A stretch of 64,000 bases of DNA, from assembly GCA_023151115.1 (NCBI GenBank), contig JAKLJP010000022.1, positions 92,680-156,679 on the forward strand, in the 5' to 3' direction. Source of the DNA: Anaerolineae bacterium (GTDB lineage Bacteria > Chloroflexota > Anaerolineae > 4572-78 > J111). Below, in pieces: positions 28,228-35,774 of the stretch. The position numbers were made by a program, and so were the translations under genes. How positions within the stretch are numbered: the first letter of the stretch is position 1; each line of letters begins with the position of its first letter. The notes under the pieces were generated by a model, which was not told the origin of the DNA, did no database searches, and saw only the letters and a program-made list of their open reading frames with translations.

Positions 28228-28230
28228 GAT

Positions 28231-28297
28231 GACGCGAGGACACGAGGAGGCGAGGACGTGAAGGGCTTCGCCTCCTCGCCTCACGAGTCATCGCGTC
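28231..28297. repeat. Inverted repeat of the GGCGAGGA family, possible terminator
   Basis: GACGCGAGGACACGAGGAGG is mirrored by words such as GCCTCACGAGTCATCGCGTC, and a T-run follows on the + strand. It separates the ribokinase from the fusion protein gene and resembles the element at 14164-14234. Confidence 0.8.
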
Positions 28298-28328
28298 TTT
28301 ATTTTTTTAAGGAGAACAACACTACACC

Positions 28329-30236
28329 ATGACCACACCCCCTACCCCCCGCGAGCGGGTCAAAACCGCCCTTAACCACCAACAGCCCGACCGGACGCCG
28401 GTTGACTTTCTGGCCACCCCGGAGATTTGGGAGCGGCTGGTCCACCACCTGGGGCTAACCCCTCAGCCGCTAACGGAGGCCGACTTTTTCGACCCCACCT
28501 GGGAAGCGATTCTGCGCCATTTTGAGGTGGACTGCCGCCTCTTTTCCTACGACCAATTTTTTAACCCGCCCGCCTCGATCTTGCGCCCGCAGGCCCAGGT
28601 TGACTGGTGGAGTTCACTCAGCCGCTCCCTGCCCAACCGCATGTGGCGGCAGCGGCTGCCCAACGGCGATATGTATGGACCGTTCGGTCATCATATCCGC
28701 ATTGTCAAAAACCCCACCGGCGCGTATGAAGAATTTGCCGGTTGGCCGCTCAAAAGCGCGACCTCGCTGGAAGAGCTTAAACGCTATCCCTGGCCCGACC
28801 CCGATTGGTGGGATTTTAGCCCACTGCCCGACCTCATCCGGCAGCTGGACGCGCACCAGGAGTATCATCTTCGTTTTCGCATCGGCTCGATTTTTGAAAC
28901 GGCCTGGCAACTGCGCGGCTTGCAAGAATTTTTGATGGACCTGGTCGTCAACCCGGCCATCCCGCTCTACATCATGGACCGGCTGACCGAGATTTCGGTT
29001 GAAATCACTCGCCGGGTTTTGGACCTGGTCGGCGACCGGCTGGATATGGTCTATTTCTATGACGACGTAGCCACCCAAACCTCGCTGATGATTTCGCAAG
29101 AGATGTGGCGCGACTACATCCGGCCTCGCCACGCCCAACTGGTCGAGCTGGCTAAAAAACACAACCTCGCCGTTATGTACCACTGTGATGGAGCTATTTA
29201 TCCGCTCATCCCAGAATTGATTGAGTTGGGGATTGATCTGCTCAACCCCGTCCAGGCCGACGCCAAAGGCATGGAGCCGCCGCGTCTGAAGGCCGAATTT
29301 GGCGACCGGCTCAGCTTTCACGGCGGGCTGGACATCATCAAAACCCTGCCGCGCGGCACGGTTGAGGACGTGCGCCGCGAGGTCCGCGAGCGCGTCCAGG
29401 TGTTGGGGCGGCAGGGCGGTTATATCCTGGCCAGCTCGCACCATATCCAATCCGACACGCCGCTGGCTAACGTGTTGGCGATGTACGAGCTTGACCTGCG
29501 CACCTACCGCCCGGATGAAGTCTCAGCCGGCTGGTCGGAGACCGTCCAGGCCGCGCAGCCGAGCGCGGTGGCGGCTGAATCGACGGCAGTGGCAGATGAG
29601 GCTGAAATGTTGCTGGACGACCTGTACAACGCTGTTATCGACGGCGACCGCACCATTGTGCAGGAAGTCGTGCCGGAACTGCTGGCGGCGCAGCTTGCCC
29701 CCGATGTGATTCTGTACGACGGCATGATCCCGGCCATGCGCGAGGTCGGGCGGCAGTTTGAAAGCGGCTCTTGTTTTGTGCCGGAAATGCTGGTGGCCGC
29801 CAACGCCATGCAGGCCGGGTTGGACATCTTGAAGCCGCTGCTGGTCAAAAGCGAGATCAAGCCCATTGCCAAAGCGGCGATTGGCACGGTGCAGAGCGAC
29901 ATCCACGACATCGGCAAAAATATGGTCATTATGATGCTGCAAGGGGCCGGCTTCGAGGTAGTAGACCTGGGGGTGAACACCCCGCCGGAGAAGTTCATCC
30001 AGGCCGTGCGCGAGGGTGCGCAGCTTGTCGGCATGTCGGCCCTGCTGACCACGACGATGGTCAACATCCCTATGACCATCCAAAAGCTGGCCGAAGCCGG
30101 TGTGCGCAACCAGATCAAGATCATCATCGGCGGCGCGCCGCTGACCCAGGAATTTGCCGACCAGGCCGGCGCTGACGGCTTTGCCGCCGATGCCAGCCAG
30201 GCCGTGACGGTGGCGAAAGCGTTGTTGGGGGTTTGA
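28329..30236 (+). CDS. URO-D-family methyltransferase fused to a corrinoid-binding protein
   Basis: Residues 1 to about 390 form a URO-D-type TIM barrel with the zinc-binding-like HCDG (VMYHCDGAIYPL) seen in corrinoid methyltransferases, not the uroporphyrinogen decarboxylase active site. An Ala/Val/Glu-rich linker follows. Residues from about 420 to 635 form a four-helix cap plus Rossmann B12 domain with DIHDIGKN near residue 524 (lower-axial His), the SALLTTT loop and GGAP. Usually these are separate proteins, as in the second locus of this window. The enzyme probably moves a methyl group from a small donor to its own cob(I)amide. The donor is unknown. AAGGAG supports the start. Confidence 0.9.
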   Translation: MTTPPTPRERVKTALNHQQPDRTPVDFLATPEIWERLVHHLGLTPQPLTEADFFDPTWEAILRHFEVDCRLFSYDQFFNPPASILRPQAQVDWWSSLSRSLPNRMWRQRLPNGDMYGPFGHHIRIVKNPTGAYEEFAGWPLKSATSLEELKRYPWPDPDWWDFSPLPDLIRQLDAHQEYHLRFRIGSIFETAWQLRGLQEFLMDLVVNPAIPLYIMDRLTEISVEITRRVLDLVGDRLDMVYFYDDVATQTSLMISQEMWRDYIRPRHAQLVELAKKHNLAVMYHCDGAIYPLIPELIELGIDLLNPVQADAKGMEPPRLKAEFGDRLSFHGGLDIIKTLPRGTVEDVRREVRERVQVLGRQGGYILASSHHIQSDTPLANVLAMYELDLRTYRPDEVSAGWSETVQAAQPSAVAAESTAVADEAEMLLDDLYNAVIDGDRTIVQEVVPELLAAQLAPDVILYDGMIPAMREVGRQFESGSCFVPEMLVAANAMQAGLDILKPLLVKSEIKPIAKAAIGTVQSDIHDIGKNMVIMMLQGAGFEVVDLGVNTPPEKFIQAVREGAQLVGMSALLTTTMVNIPMTIQKLAEAGVRNQIKIIIGGAPLTQEFADQAGADGFAADASQAVTVAKALLGV

Positions 30237-30240
30237 GCCG

Positions 30241-30362
30241 GTGACGCATCGCTATGCGTCACCAGCTACAGGATTATTCGGATAGGCTCTTAATCCAAAA
30301 ACCTCTGTAGATGACGCATCCTATGCGTCATCGGCTGGCATAGGGATGCCAACCTACGGGTT
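30241..30362. repeat. Two hairpin repeats with CGCATnnnnATGCG cores
   Basis: GTGACGCAT-CGCT-ATGCGTCAC is a perfect hairpin 4 bp after the fusion gene. A second unit carries ATGACGCATCCTATGCGTCAT and GGCATAGGGATGCC. The words match the centre of the 91-bp MITE at 6550 and 9870, so these may be diverged relatives. Confidence 0.75.
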
Positions 30363-30421
30363 TTCGGATAGGTACTTAGAGATCACACACAGGTAAGAGT
30401 AGGCGGCTCATGTATAGAACA

Positions 30422-30491
30422 AGTGCAATTTAGCGGAGGCGGCCCCCACGCCGCCGAGGGCCGGGCGTGGGAGCCCGGCCTGCTTTGCACT
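30422..30491. repeat. GC-rich palindromic repeat, copy 2
   Basis: It carries the same GGCCGGGC-GTGGGA-GCCCGGCC core as 25588-25633, with outer arms AGTGCAA and TTGCACT. It replaces the 3' end of an IS630-type transposase gene. Confidence 0.85.
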
Positions 30492-31205
30492 AGTATAGTC
30501 AAGGAGAGAACAGGATAAGCCAGGAGGATTTTTTCTAAAAACAAGGCCGAGGTTTCAGCATTCATAAGCGGTGAGCGCATAATAGCGATGTCTTGACCAT
30601 TGAGCAAGTTCAAAGCGCCATAAAAGTGAGTGCTTTCCCGACCGGGATGGCGTTTGACCTGTGGGGTTTGACCCCGAGCCGCCCAAACAATTTGCAGGGT
30701 GGCTTGCAGATACCAGGAAGCTTCATCGCCCGCCAGAATGACGGTTTTAGGCGCATCTTGGGCCGTGTCTACAATTTTTTTCAAGCTGTTGTTCAAATTC
30801 CAGCGTTTTCAACTCATTGCGGGAACGATAGTAAGCTTCATGGCGTTGGCAACTGAACTCACAGCGGTCAAACAACGTCTGCTAAGCGGTCGCGCTCTTG
30901 TAGGTAACCCCATAGTCACGTTCGATGAGCTTGGCCAAATCTGGCACGGTCCAAAATTGACCGTCGCCATAACACTCAGTTGAGCCGAACAACTGACCTG
31001 GGGTATAGCTATGTAATTGCTCTTGGAGCTGTTCAATTTCCAGCGGGCTGAGTTTGGCTCGACTGCCGCCCCCGCGTTTGTCCACCAGTCCGGCCATACC
31101 CACATTGGCGATAGGCCCAACACCATTTCATCAAACCAGAGCGGCTACACCCGGTAATTTCTAGGATCACTTGGAGCGAATAGCTCCTGCCGTACAGTAT
31201 TGGAA
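30486..31205 (-). pseudogene. IS630-family transposase, decayed
   Basis: Three out-of-frame pieces read in order: an N-terminal HTH segment (YSLQVILEITGCSRSGLMKW), a middle with FWTVPDLAKLIERDYGVTY, and the DDE segment (VILAGDEASWYLQATLQIVW, ARGQTPQVKRH, FYGALNLLNGQD). The catalytic Asp/Glu context DEASWYLQ fits the family. The C-terminus with the last acidic residue is missing, cut by the GC-rich palindrome at 30422-30491. At least two frameshifts are needed to join the rest. The right edge runs close to the 3' end of an ABC exporter gene. Confidence 0.75.
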
Positions 31206-31216
31206 AAGTATTGATT

Positions 31217-33049
31217 TTAGGTGAGTTCTTCCTCAAGGTCAGGGATTTTATAATCTAACGACTGGTGCCGGAAATAGGTGTTATACAACTCGGCGTAATG
31301 GCCGCCTTGCGCCATCAGGCCGGTGTGATTGCCTTCTTCGACAATCTGGCCGTGGTCCATCACAATAATCCGGTCAGCATTTTTGACGGTGGAGAGGCGG
31401 TGGGCGATGACAATAGCGGTGCGGTCGCGCATCACCGCCTCCAGGCCCTCCTGAATTTGGGCTTCGGTAAAGGGGTCTACACTGGCGGTCGCTTCATCCA
31501 GGATGAAGATGGCCGGGTTTTTGAGCAGAACGCGGGCCAGGGCGACCAACTGCCGTTGCCCCAGCGACAGGTTGGCCCCGCGCTCGCCGACATCGGTCTC
31601 CAGGCCGTGCGGCAAATCGCCCAGCCAATCGCCGCCGCTGATGCCCAGGGCCGCCTGGCGCACCTCATCGTCGCTGGCGCCGGGCCGGCCATAGCGAATG
31701 TTCTCGGCCACGCTGGTGGAAAAAAGGAAAGGCGTCTGCGTGACCAGGCCAATGTGCCGGCGGTACTGCCGCAAATCCAGGCGGCGAATATCCCGGCCAT
31801 CCAGCAGAATTTGGCCGCTTTGAAATTCATAAAAGCGGGTCAGCAGCTTGATGATACTGCTTTTACCTGCGCCAGTGTGGCCCACCAGGGCTATCGTTTC
31901 CTGGGGGGCAATGGTCAGCGAAAAATCGGGCAAGACGATTTCGTTGAGATTGTAGCTAAAGTGGACGTGGCGGAACTCGACCTCGCCCGCCAAATCCTTG
32001 CCATCCAGAGGCAGCGGAATGGGCGGTGAGGTTTGGACTACCTTCGGCTCGGCGTCAATCAGGGCAAAAACCCGCTCGGCGGCGGACAGACCATCCTGAA
32101 ACTGGCTCCAAAACGAGGCAATGCCCAGCAACGGAAACCAGAAAAAGCCGACCGACTGCATAAATAAGTACCATTCGCCGGGGCTGACCAGCCCGCTGCG
32201 GCTGGTCAAGCCGCCCGCATAAATCAATAAGCCCACCCCAATCCCCGAAGACGCGCCGACAATGGGAAAGATGGTATTCAGGGTCAGGCCGCGCCGCAGC
32301 CCGGCCCGGTAGCCCTGCTCATTGTTGTCGCTAAAGGTGGTGTAGATGGCCTGCTCCTGGCGAAAACTTTTGGCCACCATAATTCCGCTGATCGATTCCT
32401 GAATCTGGGCATTGATGGTGGCCGTTACCCGCCGGGCGTCGAGGGTGACGCGCCGGGCAATCCGCCGGAAGCTGAGGGCCAGCGCCACCGCGACCGGGGC
32501 AAAAGCCAGCAGCACCAACGTCAGCCAGACATTGATGGTCAACAGCCAGCCGGCCAGCAGCAGCACCAGCAGCACCTGGCTCATCAGGTTGGTCGAGAGC
32601 GTGACCACCTCGGAGAAATCCTGGGTGTCGGAGGTAATCCGGCTGACCATTTTGCCCGACGGGTGCTCGTCAAAAAAAGAAAGGTCGTGCTCGATGGTGG
32701 CCCCAAAAACATCCTGGCGCAGTTTGAGCACCACGCTGCCGACCACTCGCGCCACCAGCCGCTGCTGAATAAAGTTAAACCCCCAGGCCGCCGCCCCTAA
32801 TAAAAACACGCCGCCCGCCAGCAGCGCCATCGCCCCGGTGGTGGGACTCTGCACCAGAATATCCAGGGCGCGGGCAATCAGAATCGGGCTGCCCGTCCCC
32901 GCTGCCGCGCTCAAGGTAATCGCCACAGCAATCACCACCATCTGGGCCGTGTAAGGCCGAAAGTAGCCCACAATCCGGCGCAGCAGTTCCTTATCGCTAT
33001 AAGTTCGGTCGTAAGCCTCGGTATCGAGGCCGTTCATGATGAAGCCCAT
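31217..33049 (-). CDS. ABC exporter half-transporter (catalytic-Glu subunit)
   Basis: 610 residues: six-helix transmembrane domain to about 330, then an ATPase domain with Walker A GHTGAGKSS, signature LSLGQRQ (third Gly replaced by Leu) and Walker B IFILDEATASVD with the catalytic Glu. The partner gene at 33525 has the reverse pattern, LSGGQ with Asp in place of the Glu. Such complementary degeneration is known for heterodimeric exporters like TM287/288 and LmrCD. The pair probably exports lipophilic compounds or lipids. GGAG supports the start. A small four-helix gene separates the two halves. Confidence 0.93.
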   Translation of the reverse strand: MGFIMNGLDTEAYDRTYSDKELLRRIVGYFRPYTAQMVVIAVAITLSAAAGTGSPILIARALDILVQSPTTGAMALLAGGVFLLGAAAWGFNFIQQRLVARVVGSVVLKLRQDVFGATIEHDLSFFDEHPSGKMVSRITSDTQDFSEVVTLSTNLMSQVLLVLLLAGWLLTINVWLTLVLLAFAPVAVALALSFRRIARRVTLDARRVTATINAQIQESISGIMVAKSFRQEQAIYTTFSDNNEQGYRAGLRRGLTLNTIFPIVGASSGIGVGLLIYAGGLTSRSGLVSPGEWYLFMQSVGFFWFPLLGIASFWSQFQDGLSAAERVFALIDAEPKVVQTSPPIPLPLDGKDLAGEVEFRHVHFSYNLNEIVLPDFSLTIAPQETIALVGHTGAGKSSIIKLLTRFYEFQSGQILLDGRDIRRLDLRQYRRHIGLVTQTPFLFSTSVAENIRYGRPGASDDEVRQAALGISGGDWLGDLPHGLETDVGERGANLSLGQRQLVALARVLLKNPAIFILDEATASVDPFTEAQIQEGLEAVMRDRTAIVIAHRLSTVKNADRIIVMDHGQIVEEGNHTGLMAQGGHYAELYNTYFRHQSLDYKIPDLEEELT

Positions 33050-33063
33050 AAGTCTCCGGTACT

Positions 33064-33097
33064 AAGTAGTAGGTAGTAGGTAGTAGGTAGTAGGGGG
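33064..33097. repeat. Tandem TAGTAGG heptamers, left flank of the four-helix gene
   Basis: About four direct copies of a 7-bp unit (GTAGTAG/TAGTAGG). The reverse complement, CCTACTA units, occurs at 33484-33505 on the other side of the gene, so the two form long-range inverted repeats. Confidence 0.85.
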
Positions 33098-33100
33098 TGT

Positions 33101-33463
33101 TTATTTGCGGTGTTCGATGCTGGCAATGAGGCCGTTGAGAAGGCGGCCTACAGTTTCAGCTTGAGCCACAAGGTCTTGATTGGAGTTGATGTAATCCAAA
33201 TCTTTGGACAGGATAAAGAAGTATTTGAGTTCTTCCAGCGAACCTTCAGCAATATTGTAGAAACGGATTTTCTCAGAAAGCCCGCGCCGTTTAAACCCTT
33301 CGGCAATGTTCGCCGGGATGGAAACTGCCGCCCGCCGCATTTGCGAAACCAGGCCAAACCGCTCCTCACCCGGAAATTCTTTGGTCACGCGATAAACCAT
33401 CAACACCAGCCGGTGCGCCTCCTGCCAAACCTCCAACTGTTGAAAATGAACCGCTTTCCCCAC
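33101..33463 (-). CDS. Four-helix-bundle protein of the 23S rRNA IVP family
   Basis: 120 residues. FQQLEVWQEAHRLVLMVYRV at the start, then FGLVSQMRRAAVSIPANIAEG and FYNIAEGSLEELKYFFILSKD, are the full family signature (TIGR02436-like). Members are encoded in intervening sequences of 23S rRNA in some bacteria, but most are free-standing and of unknown function. No rRNA sequence is near. The gene splits the two halves of an ABC exporter and is flanked by inverted TAGTAGG repeats, which looks like a late insertion of a small cassette. Confidence 0.9.
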   Translation of the reverse strand: MGKAVHFQQLEVWQEAHRLVLMVYRVTKEFPGEERFGLVSQMRRAAVSIPANIAEGFKRRGLSEKIRFYNIAEGSLEELKYFFILSKDLDYINSNQDLVAQAETVGRLLNGLIASIEHRK

Positions 33464-33483
33464 TCTTCCCTCCCTTACTCCCT

Positions 33484-33505
33484 TACTACCTACTACCTAC
33501 TACTT
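33484..33505. repeat. Tandem CCTACTA heptamers, right flank of the four-helix gene
   Basis: Three units plus diverged copies continuing to about 33530. It is the inverted counterpart of 33064-33097 and reaches the 3' end of the second ABC gene. Confidence 0.8.
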
Positions 33506-33524
33506 ACTCCTTACTGTCTACTCC

Positions 33525-35282
33525 CTACTCCTCGTATCTAGCAAATATCCGCCGATAATCCGCACTCCGGGCCATAAGCTCCTCGTGCGTGCCCTGGTCT
33601 ACCAACTCACCCCGGCGCAGGACCAGAATGTGGTCGGCCCAGCGGATTTGGCTGAGGCGGTGGGTGATGAGAAAAGTGGTCCGTTCGCGGCTGATGCGGC
33701 GCATGGCCCGCTGGATCTGGTCTTCGGTGGCGCTGTCAACGGCGCTGGTGCTGTCGTCGAGGATGAGGATGGCCGGGTTGGTCAAAAAGGCGCGGGCAAT
33801 GGCAATACGCTGGCGCTGTCCGCCGGAGAGGGTGACGCCGCGCTCGCCGACTTCGGTAGCATAACCCTGGTTGAAGTGAGCAATAAAATCATGGGCTTGG
33901 GCCTGGCGGGCGGCCTGCTCGATGGCCTCCGGCGTGGCACCGGTACAGCCAAAGGCAATATTCTCGGCAATAGTTCGCGAAAAAAGAAAGACGTCCTGCT
34001 CGATGGTCGAAATCTGTGAGCGCAGCGACTCCAGGTTCCAGGCCCGCACGTCCACCCCGTCAACACAGACCTGGCCGCTGTCTGCATCAAAAATGCGGTT
34101 GATCAGGCGGGTCAAAGTGGTTTTGCCGGAACCGGTCTGGCCGACAAGGGCCACCGTCTGGCCGGGTTTGACCTTGAAGCTGATATTTTTGAGCACCGGG
34201 CTGCTGTTGTAACTATAGCTAACATTGTCAAAAACCACCTCACCCTGCATGGGCCGGCTGACCCCGGCTTCGTTCTGGTCGAGTTCGGTTTCGGTGTTGA
34301 TGATGGTCAGAATCCGCTCGGCGCTGGCCAGGCCCAACTGAACCAGATTAAAGGAAAAAATGGAGATAAAGGTGACAAAACGAAACACACCCATCAGCCC
34401 CATATAGGTGACCACCTGGCCCAGGCTCAACTGGCCGGCCCGCCACAGCCACAGGGAATGAAAAAAGCCCACCGCCCAGGCCAGGCTGAACATGAGCATG
34501 GGCAGGTAGCGGGCCTGGATTTCGCCCTGGCGCACAAAATACTGGCGAAAGATGCGGGCGTTCTGGATAAATTTGTCCCACTCGTACCGTTCCTGCACGT
34601 TGGCTTTGACCGTTTCGATGCCGCTGATGGCTTCGGCCAGGCCGGCGTTCATGCGGCCAAACTGCTCGCGCATAGCAATGCTGACCGGCTTGAGTTGGCG
34701 GCTGTAGTCAATGATGGTGATGGTGAACAGTACCAGGAACAGCATGGGTGCAAAGAGCAGGTCGAGGCGCAGCCGGGCAATGAGAATCATCGGCGCAACC
34801 GCGCCCATCAGCGAGTCAATAATGAGGCTCAGGCCGGGGCTGAACATCATGTTCAGGGCGCGGACATCGTTGGTGGCGCGGGCCATAATATCGCCGACCC
34901 GCTGGCGGCCGTGAAAAGTCTGGCTTTTGCCCAGCAGGTTGATATAGAGTTCGGCTCGCGCGTCGCGCTCGATGCGTTGAGCCAGGAACTCACCGCAGTA
35001 GTTGCGGGCCAGGCCGGTCAAGCCCTGGCCTAAAGCTACCCCGGCCGCCCCCAGCGCCAGCCCCGGCAGCGCCGAAACGGGCCAATCGGGCGTGGTAATC
35101 AAGTCAAAGGCTCGACCGACAAAAACCTGGACGTAGCTGTAAAACAGGTTATTGGCCAGCGCCGCCGCCAGCATGGCCAGCGGAAAAAAGGGATAACGCA
35201 GCACATGCGACATCAGCCAGCGGGATGGGCTGCTGCGGTTGTAACGATACTCACCGGCTACGGTAAACTCTTTTTTAGACAT
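33525..35282 (-). CDS. ABC exporter half-transporter (degenerate Walker B subunit)
   Basis: 585 residues with a six-helix membrane domain followed by an ATPase domain: Walker A GQTGSGKTT, canonical signature LSGGQRQR and Walker B ILILDDSTSAVD, where Asp replaces the catalytic Glu. Paired with the gene at 31217 it would give one competent and one degenerate ATP site. It is upstream of its partner, as expected for a heterodimer operon, though about 475 bp including the four-helix gene now intervene. A palindrome (ACCTACCG/CGGTAGGT) lies just upstream of the start codon. The substrate is not predictable. Confidence 0.93.
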   Translation of the reverse strand: MSKKEFTVAGEYRYNRSSPSRWLMSHVLRYPFFPLAMLAAALANNLFYSYVQVFVGRAFDLITTPDWPVSALPGLALGAAGVALGQGLTGLARNYCGEFLAQRIERDARAELYINLLGKSQTFHGRQRVGDIMARATNDVRALNMMFSPGLSLIIDSLMGAVAPMILIARLRLDLLFAPMLFLVLFTITIIDYSRQLKPVSIAMREQFGRMNAGLAEAISGIETVKANVQERYEWDKFIQNARIFRQYFVRQGEIQARYLPMLMFSLAWAVGFFHSLWLWRAGQLSLGQVVTYMGLMGVFRFVTFISIFSFNLVQLGLASAERILTIINTETELDQNEAGVSRPMQGEVVFDNVSYSYNSSPVLKNISFKVKPGQTVALVGQTGSGKTTLTRLINRIFDADSGQVCVDGVDVRAWNLESLRSQISTIEQDVFLFSRTIAENIAFGCTGATPEAIEQAARQAQAHDFIAHFNQGYATEVGERGVTLSGGQRQRIAIARAFLTNPAILILDDSTSAVDSATEDQIQRAMRRISRERTTFLITHRLSQIRWADHILVLRRGELVDQGTHEELMARSADYRRIFARYEE

Positions 35283-35557
35283 CGCTTACAGTGAACAAAA
35301 AACCTACCGGGACGCGGTAGGTTCACGGTTATAATTTTTTGCCGTTTAACTTCCCGCAACTATAGCACGGCGTTCTCATTTCGGTCAAATTGCAATACCA
35401 ACCCTTTTTTAACCTACCCAACCCTCCGCCTCAAAACCCAACCTCCAAACCTATCTTTTGCCAGATTAAAACTTAGGCAAAGTCGTCTAAACTGAACGAT
35501 ATTCAAGGTTGTCAATCAACCGCACACAAATAAATTTCTCCCACCTATGTGGTCTTG

Positions 35558-35598
35558 CGTCTTGCGTGTTCCGTTCATTTTACGGAACACGCAAGACG
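35558..35598. repeat. Perfect 17-bp inverted repeat
   Basis: CGTCTTGCGTGTTCCGT and its exact complement ACGGAACACGCAAGACG surround a 7-base loop. It lies about 50 bp before a strong ribosome binding site. Confidence 0.95.
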
Positions 35599-35648
35599 TA
35601 TGTTCTCGAAACAAAAACTTTACTGGGAGACTAATTCAGGAGGTTATG

Positions 35649-35774
35649 ATGGCTCTCGACGATACCCTATTAATGATGGCAACGGAGTGGCATAAAGATA
35701 TACTACGCGAAGCCGAACACGAACGGCTGCTCCAAACGGTTAAGGAGCAACGGTCAAACTATTGGAGGAATACC
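35649..35774 (+). other. Putative 42-codon leader in frame with the TPR gene
   Basis: AGGAGG (35638-35643) precedes ATGs at 35646 and 35649. The encoded peptide (MALDDTLLMMATEWHKDIL then REAEHERLLQTVKEQRSNYW) is charged and helical, unlike a signal peptide. There is no stop before the TPR start at 35775, which has its own GGAGG. It is either a small ORF that lost its stop or an alternative N-terminus. Confidence 0.45.

Larger units (their letters stand above)
35283..35774. other. Intergenic region between divergent ABC and TPR genes
   Basis: It contains the hairpin ACCTACCG/CGGTAGGT (about 35302-35322), a perfect 17-bp inverted repeat (35558-35598) and a 42-codon leader reading frame (35649-35774) in phase with the TPR gene. 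The part between 35330 and 35550 shows nothing recognisable. Confidence 0.6.

Noticed and set aside
33101..33463. Intervening sequence in a 23S rRNA gene
   Set aside because: The protein family fits, but the flanks are ABC transporter genes and no rRNA sequence is present.
33064..33505. CRISPR-like or microsatellite array
   Set aside because: The heptamer units are contiguous without spacers and the two sides are inverted, so this is not CRISPR.
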